From positions 1 to 51,975 of the forward strand of contig NZ_CALKTT010000015.1 of assembly GCF_937997535.1 (NCBI RefSeq): a stretch of 51,975 bases of DNA, read 5' to 3'. The position numbers were made by a program, and so were the translations under genes. This DNA is from an uncultured Campylobacter sp. (lineage in GTDB: Bacteria; Campylobacterota; Campylobacteria; Campylobacterales; Campylobacteraceae). Below, in pieces: positions 18,457-27,041 of the stretch. The notes beneath the pieces were generated by a model, which saw only the letters and a program-made list of their open reading frames with translations, made no database searches and had not been told where the DNA came from. The first letter of the stretch is position 1. Each line of letters begins with the position of its first letter.

Positions 18457-19881
18457 ATGCTATTTAGTGAGACCAAAGAACGCGAAAACCGTTTCATAAC
18501 GGCACTTAAAATTTCGGTGCCGTTTACCTGCGTTTTGATTGTTTTCGGAATTATTTTGTTCCGAAACGGCGAGTTTAAATTTGACGACGTAATTTTATTT
18601 TTTATACTTTTAATCTGCTATGTTTATTATGTTATATATCAAATTTACTTCGGCTTCCAAAAGACGCTGATTGATCCTGTTACGCATGTGTTTGTGCGCG
18701 AGGAGATCGAGAAAATTTTAAGTAATGATCTAGCTAAAAATCGTCAAATAAATATCGTTCTTTTGCGAATTAAAAATATCATCGACATAAACGATCGATA
18801 CGGCTACAAAAACGGCGATGAAATTTTATACGAGTATTGTAAAGAACTTTCAAATTTTATGGCGGAGCAGGGTTTTAAGGACCTTCCGATCGGGCGCTTT
18901 ATAAACGGCTACTTTGTATTCGGAGTAGAATCAAAAGCTACGAATTTAAGCCATATTTTGCGGATGTTTGAGCATAAGATTTCAAGTCAAACGATTAAAA
19001 ATGTAGAGATAAAAAGCGAATTTACGATGCTTCCAAGCTCCTATGATCGCAATCTACATAATATCGTAAATGCGCTATTTTATAAAATAAATCACCTGGA
19101 CGACGAAGAGCACGGCGAGAAGGCTATTGATGTAGAGAAAGTATTAATCGACGTATTTTCCGCCGACGTTATGGAAGCGATCGATAGTGAAAATTTCAGC
19201 TTTAAATATCAGCGCGTTGCAGATAAAAACGGCGTAAAATCGCATATAAATTTAATTCCGAAGCTCGATCTGCGAAGCGGCGAAAAGATTACAAAAAGTA
19301 GAATTTTAGATATTTTGCTGCTAAATCATTACGATATTAAATACGATATTTCGATGATGAGGCAGATTTCTAGGATTATCTATTTTAAAGATATCGATGC
19401 TAAAATTTTTATCGAGATCATGCCTCAGACCCTGCGAAATAACGAGTTTCGCAATGAAATTTTAAAGCTCATCGATAATAATCTGATTGATCCGAAAAAG
19501 ATCGTGTTTGAGTTTAACGAAAAGCTTATCTATTCGGAGATCAAGCGCTTTGACGAAATTTTGATTAAATTTCGCGAACTCGGATTTAGCTTCGCACTGT
19601 CGCAGTTTGGCGGCTCAAACGCGAGCTTTGAATATTTGAAATTTTTGGAAGTGGATTTTATCGTTTACGATATAGAATTTAATAAAAATTTAGACGATGA
19701 AAAGATTAAAAATATTTTTATAGGCATCAACGATGCCTGTGCAAAATCGGGCATTAAAACCGTAATGCGCTTCATTGACAAAGAGGAATTTCAAATGCAG
19801 CTTTATAAAATGGGTATTGATTATATTCAGGGATTTTGCGTCGAAAAGCCAAACGATATATCGAATTTAAGGAGATCATAG
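18457..19881 (+). CDS. Membrane protein with degenerate GGDEF and EAL domains
   Basis: 474 aa. Two N-terminal helices (about 18-65) are followed by a diguanylate-cyclase-like domain (about 75-200) in which NGDEILYEYCKEL is recognisable but the active-site loop reads RFINGYFVFG in place of RxGGDEF. An EAL-like domain (about 240-474) follows, with IVFEFNEKLI, FSFALSQFGG and GIDYIQGFCVEKP but without an intact EAL triad. It is therefore probably catalytically dead and may act as a c-di-GMP or protein-interaction receptor. It starts at the base after the gyrB stop and overlaps queF by one base, so it belongs to the gyrB-queF transcription unit. Confidence 0.8.
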   Translation: MLFSETKERENRFITALKISVPFTCVLIVFGIILFRNGEFKFDDVILFFILLICYVYYVIYQIYFGFQKTLIDPVTHVFVREEIEKILSNDLAKNRQINIVLLRIKNIIDINDRYGYKNGDEILYEYCKELSNFMAEQGFKDLPIGRFINGYFVFGVESKATNLSHILRMFEHKISSQTIKNVEIKSEFTMLPSSYDRNLHNIVNALFYKINHLDDEEHGEKAIDVEKVLIDVFSADVMEAIDSENFSFKYQRVADKNGVKSHINLIPKLDLRSGEKITKSRILDILLLNHYDIKYDISMMRQISRIIYFKDIDAKIFIEIMPQTLRNNEFRNEILKLIDNNLIDPKKIVFEFNEKLIYSEIKRFDEILIKFRELGFSFALSQFGGSNASFEYLKFLEVDFIVYDIEFNKNLDDEKIKNIFIGINDACAKSGIKTVMRFIDKEEFQMQLYKMGIDYIQGFCVEKPNDISNLRRS

Positions 19882-20261
19882 TGAGATATGGCGAAGAGGA
19901 AATTGAGAAATTTGACATAGAAAAGATGGAAGTTTGGCCCAATAAACAGGAGCGTGATTATTTGATAAAAATCACCCTGCCCGAGTTTTGTTGCCGCTGC
20001 CCGCGCTCGGGCTATCCGGACTTTGCGACGATCTATTTGGAATATATCCCGGACAAGCTCGTAGTCGAACTTAAAGCGATCAAACTTTACATAAATTCCT
20101 TTATGAACCGCTACATCAGCCACGAAGATAGCATAAATGAAATTTACGGCGCGCTTCAAAGCAAGCTAAAGCCTAAATTTATGAAAATCACGGGCGATTT
20201 TAATCCGCGCGGCAACGTCCACACGGTAATCGAAATAAATTCGGATCAAATTTACCGATGA
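19881..20261 (+). CDS. queF: NADPH-dependent preQ0 reductase QueF
   Basis: Reduces 7-cyano-7-deazaguanine to preQ1 in queuosine tRNA modification. Seen: the active-site segment CCRCPRSGYPDFATI, with the thioimide-forming Cys40 and Asp47, then the VVELKAIKLYINSF and HEDSINEI substrate/NADPH motifs. The start is a GTG at 19881 with AAGGAG upstream; the frame continues upstream inside the previous gene but without a binding site. 126 aa fits the short, unimodular QueF type. It overlaps the next gene by 4 bases. Confidence 0.94.
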   Translation: MRYGEEEIEKFDIEKMEVWPNKQERDYLIKITLPEFCCRCPRSGYPDFATIYLEYIPDKLVVELKAIKLYINSFMNRYISHEDSINEIYGALQSKLKPKFMKITGDFNPRGNVHTVIEINSDQIYR

Positions 20262-21493
20262 TAAGCTCAAATTTAGTCGAACAAATTTTTAAATCTGCAA
20301 GTATTAGCCGCTGGAACGATTACCCAAAGATGGTAAGTTTAGTCGAGCTCGACAAGCAGGCGCATAAATTTATCATCGCTTATTTCATCGCTAGCTTTGA
20401 GCGCGACGTGGATATCAACTACGTCATCGAAGCGGGGATTTTCGAGTTTTTAGCGCGCATCGTAGTAACAGACATTCGCCCGGACGTTTTTCATCAGATC
20501 CAAAAAACCAAGAAAAAAAAGATCAACGAATGGGTTTTAAGCGTCCTGGAAAGTGATCTTTTGCCTATTCAAAACGGCGCCTTTTTCGAGCGATTTAAAA
20601 AATATCTAAATTCCAAAGATCATAAAAAAGAAGCCGTGATCTTAAAGGCGGCAAGCTACCTTTCTACGCGGTGGGAATTTAATATCGTATATCAAACGAG
20701 CCAGTTTTTAAACGATATCGAGGAGCTAAAATCCAAGGTCGAGGAGGAGCTCGAGGATTATTACGAGCTCATCGGCGTGCGAAAGATCGTGATGAACAAA
20801 AAACTTGCCCGCATAGTCGATCTTAGCGGCAGACTTCGTTTTCAAAAACGCTGGGCTCAGACGCCGCGCATTCCTGAGACATCAGTGCTGGGACATATGC
20901 TGGTAGTCGCGATTTTAAGCTACTTTTTCTCGCTTGAAGTTGGTGCGTGCCGCTCGCGCACGGCATATAATTTTTTCTGCGCTCTATTTCACGATTTGCC
21001 CGAAAGCCTCACTCGCGACATCATTAGCCCAGTAAAATACGGCGTCAAAGGCCTTAGCGACATCATCGGCGAATATGAGATGCGGCTAATAGACGATAAA
21101 ATTTTACCTTTCGTGCCCGAGCATATGAGAGATGATTTTAGTTATATTTTAGGCATCCGCAAAGAGGGCAGTAAATTTATAAAAGATGAGTTTGAAAACC
21201 GCACCTTCGAGCTAGGCAAGGAGCCTAAATTTGCAGAAGGCAGCCTAAAGATGTTTAACGAAGATAAATTTCGCGCAATCGACGGCAAGGCGCTTAAGTA
21301 TTGCGATAAATTAGCGGCGTTTTTTGAGGCGGGGATTTCGATTAGTTACGGCGTAAAGAGCAAGGAGCTGCTTAGCGGGTATAATTCGATGTTAGAGTTT
21401 TTCAAAGCCAAGCCGAAAATTGAAGGCGTCGATTTTCAGAGTGTTTGCGAGGATTTCAAAGAACATTTCGGACTTAATAGGATTGATTTATAA
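20258..21493 (+). CDS. HD-domain metal-dependent phosphohydrolase
   Basis: 411 aa. The central part has an HD signature: a His in TSVLGHMLVVAILSYF, then FCALFHDLPESLTRDIISPVKY with the HD pair, and a later Asp (CDKLAAFFEAG). This resembles the YfbR/HDDC2-type nucleotidases. The N-terminal 180 residues are Campylobacter-specific as far as I can tell. It is coupled to queF through ATGA. A nucleotide or phosphate-ester substrate is likely; its identity is unknown. Confidence 0.82.
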   Translation: MISSNLVEQIFKSASISRWNDYPKMVSLVELDKQAHKFIIAYFIASFERDVDINYVIEAGIFEFLARIVVTDIRPDVFHQIQKTKKKKINEWVLSVLESDLLPIQNGAFFERFKKYLNSKDHKKEAVILKAASYLSTRWEFNIVYQTSQFLNDIEELKSKVEEELEDYYELIGVRKIVMNKKLARIVDLSGRLRFQKRWAQTPRIPETSVLGHMLVVAILSYFFSLEVGACRSRTAYNFFCALFHDLPESLTRDIISPVKYGVKGLSDIIGEYEMRLIDDKILPFVPEHMRDDFSYILGIRKEGSKFIKDEFENRTFELGKEPKFAEGSLKMFNEDKFRAIDGKALKYCDKLAAFFEAGISISYGVKSKELLSGYNSMLEFFKAKPKIEGVDFQSVCEDFKEHFGLNRIDL

Positions 21494-21599
21494 AACCCCT
21501 TCCCAGATGGCTGCGGCACATGCGAGATCTAAGTGCTCTGCTGTATTCCTACCCTGAAGCGGTGCCTAAAAAAAGCATTGCACAGGTCTAAGAAAGGGC
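21494..21599 (-). ncRNA. ffs: Bacterial small SRP RNA (4.5S)
   Basis: On the minus strand the conserved SRP core is present: UUCAGG - GUA - GGAA - UAC - AGCAG, i.e. the GGAA tetraloop (21546-21549) on a GUA/UAC stem with the symmetric CAGG/AGCAG internal loop, flanked by a GCU/AGC pair and GGCAC/GUGCC. The ends pair through a 12-bp terminal helix: CCCUUUCUUAGA (21598 down to 21587) with UCUGGGAAGGGG (down to 21496). Six bases upstream of the proposed first base is a perfect TATAAT. The RNA is about 105 nt, the short bacterial form that binds Ffh. The two neighbouring coding genes lie on the other strand. Confidence 0.9.
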
Positions 21600-21606
21600 A
21601 ATCGGG

Positions 21607-21612
21607 ATTATA
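21607..21612 (-). promoter_or_regulatory. -10 box of the SRP RNA gene
   Basis: TATAAT on the minus strand, 6-7 bases before the predicted 5' end of the SRP RNA. The distance fits a sigma-70-type start at about 21599-21600. Confidence 0.7.
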
Positions 21613-21641
21613 TGGAAATGTTTCTTAAAGTAAGGTTATAA

Positions 21642-22061
21642 ATGAATTTTAAAAATCATCTTTTATCCGTATTTCGCGAGGTTTTTATCCCTCACCATCG
21701 CTCTATTGAGTTTAGAGCCAAAATTTTTGCCGCAATGCTGCTTGCCAAAAAGAAGCAGACCGACGAGGATTACGACGTGATCAAAGATATAGCGGGCGAA
21801 ATTTATCCGGGCGACGAGCAGCGCATCGGCGTGCTTGTTTCCATCGTAAAAGAGTATATCTTAAAGGCGAAAACCTATAAAAGTTTAAATTTAGACTCGC
21901 TTCTAAAAGAGATCGACAGAGATATCAAAAACAACAAAAAATATATCAAAAAGATCGATTTTTCGCATCTGCGCCGTCTGATCGGAGATGATGACGAGGA
22001 TGCACTAATTCAACAGCGCGTTTATGAGTTTTTTGTCTGCGAAGTCAAAGAGTACTCGTAA
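21642..22061 (+). CDS. Conserved hypothetical helical protein upstream of typA
   Basis: 139 aa, soluble, mostly alpha-helical and charged (REVFIPHHRSIEFRAKIFAA near the start; a C-terminal DDDEDALIQQRVYEFF segment). I do not recognise a family with certainty; the helical, acidic layout is loosely TerB-like. It lies between the SRP RNA (opposite strand) and typA. No membrane helices or metal motif were seen. Confidence 0.65.
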   Translation: MNFKNHLLSVFREVFIPHHRSIEFRAKIFAAMLLAKKKQTDEDYDVIKDIAGEIYPGDEQRIGVLVSIVKEYILKAKTYKSLNLDSLLKEIDRDIKNNKKYIKKIDFSHLRRLIGDDDEDALIQQRVYEFFVCEVKEYS

Positions 22062-22125
22062 ATTTTTATCTTAAGAATTTTTTTAGTATAATCGTCAGCC
22101 TTTAAAATAGCAAACGGAGAAAAAT

Positions 22126-23928
22126 TTGGAAAATATCAGAAATATTGCGGTTATCGCGCACGTCGATCACGGCAAGACCACTATCGTAGATGAGCTTTTA
22201 AAACAGTCCGGCACATTTGGTAATCACCAAGAAGTCGGCGAGCGCGTGATGGACAGCAACGACATAGAGCGCGAGCGCGGCATTACGATACTATCCAAAA
22301 ACACCGCCATCCACTACGGCGGCGTTAAAATTAACATTATCGACACTCCGGGCCACGCCGATTTCGGCGGCGAGGTCGAGCGCGTGCTAAAGATGGTGGA
22401 CGGCGTGCTTTTGCTCGTCGACGCGCAAGAAGGCGTTATGCCGCAGACGAAATTTGTCGTGAAAAAGGCGCTATCTTTAGGGCTCAGACCGATCGTAGTA
22501 GTAAATAAAATTGACAAGCCCGCAGCCGATCCAGACCGCGTAGTAAATGAAATTTTCGATCTTTTCGTAGCGCTTGACGCAAACGACGAGCAGCTTGAGT
22601 TCCCCGTCATCTACGCCGCGGCCAAAAACGGCTACGCAAAATACGATCTAAACGACGAAAGCACCGATATGAAGCCGCTTTTTGAGACGATCATCTCTCA
22701 CGTTCCAACTCCGAGCGGTAGCGATGAAAATCCGCTGCAGCTGCAGGTTTTCACGCTCGATTACGACAACTACGTAGGTAAGATTGGCATCGCTAGGATT
22801 TTCAACGGCACGATAAACAAGAACCAAAGCGTTATGCTAGCTAAAGCCGACGGCACGCATATAAATGGTAGAATTTCAAAGCTCATCGGTTTTAACGGGC
22901 TTGAGCGCACCGACATCGACGCGGCGGGCACGGGCGACATCGTGGCAATCGCTGGCTTTGACGCGCTTGACGTAGGCGATAGTATCGTCGATCCCAATAA
23001 TCCGATCCCGCTTGATGCGCTACATATCGAAGAGCCCACCCTTAGCGTAATTTTCAGCGTAAATGACGGACCGCTAGCCGGTACGGAGGGCAAATTCGTA
23101 ACCTCAAATAAGATCGACGAGCGCTTGGAAGCGGAGATGAAAACCAACATAGCGATGCGCTATGAAAACGCAGGCGAGGGCAAATTTAAAGTAAGCGGCC
23201 GCGGCGAGTTGCAGATCACGATTTTAGCCGAAAATATGCGCCGCGAGGGCTTTGAGTTTTGCCTCGGGCGCCCGGAAGTTATCATCAAAGAGATCGACGG
23301 CATCAAATGCGAGCCCTTCGAGCACCTAGTTATCGACGCGCCCGATGATTGCACCGGCACCGTCATCGAAAAGTTAGGCCGCAAAAAGGCCGAGATGAAG
23401 GTGATGAACCCTACCGGCGACGGGCAAACGCGTATGGAGTTTGAGATCCCGGCGCGCGGTCTTATCGGCTTTCGTTCGCAGTTTTTGACCGATACTCGCG
23501 GCGAAGGCGTAATGAACCATAGTTTTTTGGAATTCCGCCCTTTCATAGGCGCGGTCGAGAAGCGACAAAACGGCGCGCTCGTGAGTATGGAAAACGGAGT
23601 GGCGCTAGGATACAGCCTGTGGAACCTGCAAGATCGCGGCGTGCTTTTTATCGCTCCGCAGGCGAAGGTTTATCTGGGTATGATCATCGGCGAGCACAGC
23701 CGTCCGAACGATCTGGACGTCAATCCGATCAAGGGTAAAAATTTAACCAACGTCCGCGCGAGCGGTAGCGACGATGCGATCAAACTCGTGCCGCCGCGCG
23801 CGCTAAATTTAGAGCGCGCGCTGGAGTGGATCGAAGAGGACGAGCTTGTGGAGGTTACGCCAGTAAATATCCGCGTGCGTAAGCGATACTTAGACCCTAC
23901 GACGCGCAGACGAATGGCTAAAAAATAG
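22126..23928 (+). CDS. typA: GTP-binding protein TypA/BipA
   Basis: Ribosome-associated translational GTPase, related to EF-G, used in stress and cold-related ribosome assembly. Seen: G1 AHVDHGKTT; G2 RERGITI; G3 DTPGHADFGG; G4 NKIDKPAA; then beta-barrel and EF-G-like domains and a C-terminal domain with GIIGE-type and RVRKRYLDP motifs. 600 aa is normal. The start is TTG with ACGGAG upstream. A TATAAT lies at 22087-22092. Confidence 0.97.
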   Translation: MENIRNIAVIAHVDHGKTTIVDELLKQSGTFGNHQEVGERVMDSNDIERERGITILSKNTAIHYGGVKINIIDTPGHADFGGEVERVLKMVDGVLLLVDAQEGVMPQTKFVVKKALSLGLRPIVVVNKIDKPAADPDRVVNEIFDLFVALDANDEQLEFPVIYAAAKNGYAKYDLNDESTDMKPLFETIISHVPTPSGSDENPLQLQVFTLDYDNYVGKIGIARIFNGTINKNQSVMLAKADGTHINGRISKLIGFNGLERTDIDAAGTGDIVAIAGFDALDVGDSIVDPNNPIPLDALHIEEPTLSVIFSVNDGPLAGTEGKFVTSNKIDERLEAEMKTNIAMRYENAGEGKFKVSGRGELQITILAENMRREGFEFCLGRPEVIIKEIDGIKCEPFEHLVIDAPDDCTGTVIEKLGRKKAEMKVMNPTGDGQTRMEFEIPARGLIGFRSQFLTDTRGEGVMNHSFLEFRPFIGAVEKRQNGALVSMENGVALGYSLWNLQDRGVLFIAPQAKVYLGMIIGEHSRPNDLDVNPIKGKNLTNVRASGSDDAIKLVPPRALNLERALEWIEEDELVEVTPVNIRVRKRYLDPTTRRRMAKK

Positions 23929-23954
23929 AATTTTTGGATGAAATTTTAAAATTC

Positions 23955-23991
23955 GGCGTGAAATTTAGCTTTTAAATTTCACGCCTTTTTT
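23955..23991 (+). terminator. Rho-independent terminator of typA
   Basis: A perfect 12-bp stem: GGCGTGAAATTT (23955-23966), loop AGCTTTT, AAATTTCACGCC (23974-23985), followed by TTTTTT. It begins 26 bases after the typA stop. Confidence 0.9.
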
Positions 23992-24040
23992 ATAGGCAAA
24001 TTTTAAAATTTACGCTTCTGAAATTTTGCTAGGAGAGGCA

Positions 24041-24628
24041 ATGAATCTTGTTTTATTCGACTTTGACGGCACGATCACGCGCGATGATTCGCTGCTCGAG
24101 TTCGTCGCCTACGTAGTCGGATTTAAGAAATTTTTTCGCGGGATTTTGGTGCTATCGCCCATTTTAGCGGCATATAAGCTAGGCCTTGCGAGCAATAACT
24201 TTACGCGCAGAAAGCTTCTAGGCTACTTTTTTGCGGGTATGAGTGCCGATAAATTCGATAAAATTTGCAAAAAATACTCCACCACCCACATCGAAGATAT
24301 CCTAAAACAAAGCGCGATGGACAAGATCGCAACCTACAAAGCCGCGGGCGATAGGGTCGTCATTGTCACCGCCTCGCTCGAAGACTGGCTGCGTCCGTGG
24401 TGCGAGGCGCAGGGCTTGGAGCTTTTAGGCACTAAAATACGGCGCAAAGGCGGCATCATCACGGGCGAGATCGAGGGGCAGAACTGCTACGGCGCGCAAA
24501 AGGTCGCTCGCGTGCGTGCAGCATACGACGTGCAGGCTTTCGATCGCGTTATCGCTTACGGCGATAGCAGGGGCGATCGCGAGATGCTCGAGTTTGCCGA
24601 CGAGGCGCACTACAAGGCGTTTGAGTAA
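24041..24628 (+). CDS. HAD-superfamily phosphatase (subfamily IB, SerB-like)
   Basis: 195 aa. HAD motif I is LFDFDGTITRDDS, with nucleophile and acid aspartates; motif II is VIVTAS; motif III/IV is YGDSRGDREML. The helical cap lies between motifs I and II. Relatives hydrolyse phosphoserine or similar phosphomonoesters. The ATG at 24041 follows AGGAGA; an upstream TTG at 24026 is less likely. It is downstream of the typA terminator and appears to be its own unit. Substrate unknown. Confidence 0.88.
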   Translation: MNLVLFDFDGTITRDDSLLEFVAYVVGFKKFFRGILVLSPILAAYKLGLASNNFTRRKLLGYFFAGMSADKFDKICKKYSTTHIEDILKQSAMDKIATYKAAGDRVVIVTASLEDWLRPWCEAQGLELLGTKIRRKGGIITGEIEGQNCYGAQKVARVRAAYDVQAFDRVIAYGDSRGDREMLEFADEAHYKAFE

Positions 24629-25026
24629 ATTTCTGCGGCTACAAAGCTTAAACGATAGCATCTGCGGCGACTGCGCTTTTGCCGTGAATCAGAATTTACC
24701 TCATGCAGAATTTTATCCTTTTAAATTTATCGCGCTTGTCTGCGGGATTCCGTGTAGCGCAGGATTTTAAAATTCGCGGTGCGGATAAAATTCTAAAATT
24801 CCGTCGTACGTAAAATTTTAAAATTTTGTCCGTAACATAGAATTTTGCTCTGATAAAATATAGATATTCTAAAACCGAGCGAGCGTGAGATAAAATTTCA
24901 AATTTTAGAATTTACGGAATTTCTCGGTTACTAAAATTTCAAAATTTAAAGATCGTAGAATTCCACTTGCCGCGTGCGAGGCGGAATTTTAAAATTTAAA
25001 AATCTCGCGCCTAAGAATTCTAAGCT
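24629..25026. repeat. RAATTY-saturated gene-free stretch
   Basis: No coding frame supported. In the 240 bases 24781-25020 I counted 15 matches to RAATTY (AAATTT, GAATTT, AAATTC, GAATTC), one per 16 bases, where base composition predicts roughly one per 700. The words come in close pairs such as AAATTTTAAAATTT. Confidence 0.75.
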
Positions 25027-25839
25027 CTAAAGCATGTTATAAATTCCGTCTAAAAGGAAATATTTTCTATCCGCCGTGCCGCGATAAAACGGCTCGAAAG
25101 TATCCTCATAAGCCTTTTTGAAAAACCCCTCTTTGCTCAGCTTGATGAGTTCGGAATTTATGAAATCCAGTAGCTCCTTGTTGCCCTTTTGCACGCCGAT
25201 GCCTAGAAATTCCGCCGCTCCTAAATTTTTAAATGGCACCTCCAGCGCGTCGTCTACTACGGCATAGGCTAGGACGATGATGTTGTCATTGGCGTAGCCG
25301 TCGGCTCTGCCGTCCTTCATCATCGCGTAGCACTCGGAGGTATTTTTGCAATAAACTAAATTGCTAAATTTCTCTTTGCGCAGATAGCGCTCGGTCATCG
25401 AGCCGTTGGGATTTTTTTCGATCGAAATTCTCATATCGCGAACTTGCGCGAAGTCCTTCACTTGATCCTCTTTACGCGTTACGATGCCAAAATTTACCGA
25501 TAGATAGGGCAGCGAGAAATCTACCTGCTTCTTGCGCTCTTGCGTAATCATAAAGGTGCCGATAACCATATCGACCTTATTATTTTTCAAAAACGGGATT
25601 CTCTCGCCTGCGGTGACGGCTACGAACTGCACTTCGCCCTTTTTATCGCCGAAAATGTCTTTGGCGATCGAGCTAGCAAGCTCGATTTCAAAGCCCTCAA
25701 ACTTGCCATTATTAGACTCGCTTAGTGGCGGCCGACCTTCGCGCACGCCCACTCTGATAACCCCTGCCTGCCTGATTTCATCTAGTGTATTTGCAAAAAT
25801 GCTAGCGCAAAATAAGGCTAAAATAAAAAGTAATCTCAT
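25027..25839 (-). CDS. Periplasmic amino-acid-type solute-binding protein (family 3)
   Basis: 270 aa from the ATG at 25839, which gives a clean signal peptide (MRLLFILALFCASIFANT) and has AGGGGG upstream; a longer frame to 25923 has no such features. SBP_bac_3 family: GVIRVGVREGRPPLSE, FEGFEIELA, DMVIGTFMITQERKKQVDFS. It binds a small polar solute, probably an amino acid, for an ABC importer, but no permease or ATPase gene is nearby. It is a tandem paralogue of 26069-26872. Confidence 0.88.
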   Translation of the reverse strand: MRLLFILALFCASIFANTLDEIRQAGVIRVGVREGRPPLSESNNGKFEGFEIELASSIAKDIFGDKKGEVQFVAVTAGERIPFLKNNKVDMVIGTFMITQERKKQVDFSLPYLSVNFGIVTRKEDQVKDFAQVRDMRISIEKNPNGSMTERYLRKEKFSNLVYCKNTSECYAMMKDGRADGYANDNIIVLAYAVVDDALEVPFKNLGAAEFLGIGVQKGNKELLDFINSELIKLSKEGFFKKAYEDTFEPFYRGTADRKYFLLDGIYNML

Positions 25840-26068
25840 AAAAAGCCCCCTACTTTTTAGTTTTAAAATAATTATAGCACTATATATTTTAGAGAAAATA
25901 AATGTAAGCGGTTTAAAATTCAATTACCGCGCGTATGCAGGTTTGAAATTTAGGGGCGAAGTGGGGATTTGAAATTTAATGAATTTGAAAAATTTTAAAT
26001 CCCAAGATTTATTCGTTATGCAAACTGCCTTCGATAAATTTTATATTTTAATTTCTAGCTCTACGCTT

Positions 26069-26872
26069 TTATAGCAAATCATAAATTCCATCTAGCAGGA
26101 AGTATTTTTTATCCGCCGTGCCGCGGTAAAAAGGCTCGAAGGTGTCTTGATAAGCCTTTTTGAAAAAGCCCTCTTTGCTTAGTTTGACAAGCTCTGCGTT
26201 GATGAAATCAAGCAGCTCCTTATTTCCTTTTTGCACTCCGATACCGATAAAATCGGGCTTACCGAAGTTTTGAAACGGCACTTCGAGCGTATCGTCCACG
26301 ACGGCGTAGGCTAGCACCGTGATATTTAAATTGATGTATCCATCAGCCTTACCGTCTCGGATCATCGCGTAGCATTCGCTTGTGCTTTTGCAGTAGCTTA
26401 CGTTGCTAAATTTCTCTTTTTTGAGGTAATTATCTACGGTCGTGCCCTCTTCAGTGATGAGCCTCATATCACGCAAACGCGATATATCTTTGATGGCGTC
26501 CGCTTTGCGAGTTAGTACGCCGAGATTGGTCGAAAAATACGGCATCGAGAAGTCTACATGATTTTTGCGCGCCGAATCGATGACGAAGGTAGCTGCGACC
26601 ATATCGACTTTATTATTGACTAGATATGAGACGCGATCGGCGGCGCTTAGAGAGACAAACTGCACTTCGCCTTGTTTGGCGCCAAAAATCGCCTTTGCGA
26701 TCGCATTGGCAAGCTCGATCTCAAAGCCTTCAAATTTACCGCCGCTAATCTCGCTAAAAGGCGGTCTACCATCTCTGACGCCGACTCTGATGACGCCGCT
26801 ATTTCTGATCTCTTGCAGCGTGTTTGCAAAAAGCCCCGCACAAAGCAAGATCAAAGTAAAAAGTAGTTTCAT
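26069..26872 (-). CDS. Periplasmic amino-acid-type solute-binding protein, paralogue
   Basis: 267 aa. Signal peptide MKLLFTLILLCAGLFANT, then GVIRVGVRDGRPPFSE, FEGFEIELA and DMVAATFVIDSARKNHVDFS, the same order and spacing as its neighbour. The C-terminal 20 residues are nearly identical (PFYRGTADKKYFLLDGIY). The conserved CKSTSECYAMI pair of Cys residues also occurs in the neighbour. The tandem copies have diverged mostly in the ligand-side segments, suggesting different ligands. Confidence 0.88.
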   Translation of the reverse strand: MKLLFTLILLCAGLFANTLQEIRNSGVIRVGVRDGRPPFSEISGGKFEGFEIELANAIAKAIFGAKQGEVQFVSLSAADRVSYLVNNKVDMVAATFVIDSARKNHVDFSMPYFSTNLGVLTRKADAIKDISRLRDMRLITEEGTTVDNYLKKEKFSNVSYCKSTSECYAMIRDGKADGYINLNITVLAYAVVDDTLEVPFQNFGKPDFIGIGVQKGNKELLDFINAELVKLSKEGFFKKAYQDTFEPFYRGTADKKYFLLDGIYDLL

Positions 26873-27041
26873 TTGCCGCTCCTTTGTTTAGGTTATTTAT
26901 GGCTAATTCTAGCGAAATTAAAATCAAAAGGCGCTTTTTTGGGCTAAATTTATTTGCCGTTTGCTTTTTATGAAATTCCAAGACGCCGTTAAATTTAGCC
27001 TTAGATTTGATATAATCGCGCAAAATTTAAGCGAGGGCGAT

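Noticed and set aside
25840..25923. Longer N-terminus for the first solute-binding protein
   Set aside because: It would bury the signal peptide; the ATG at 25839 has a binding site and starts a clean signal sequence.
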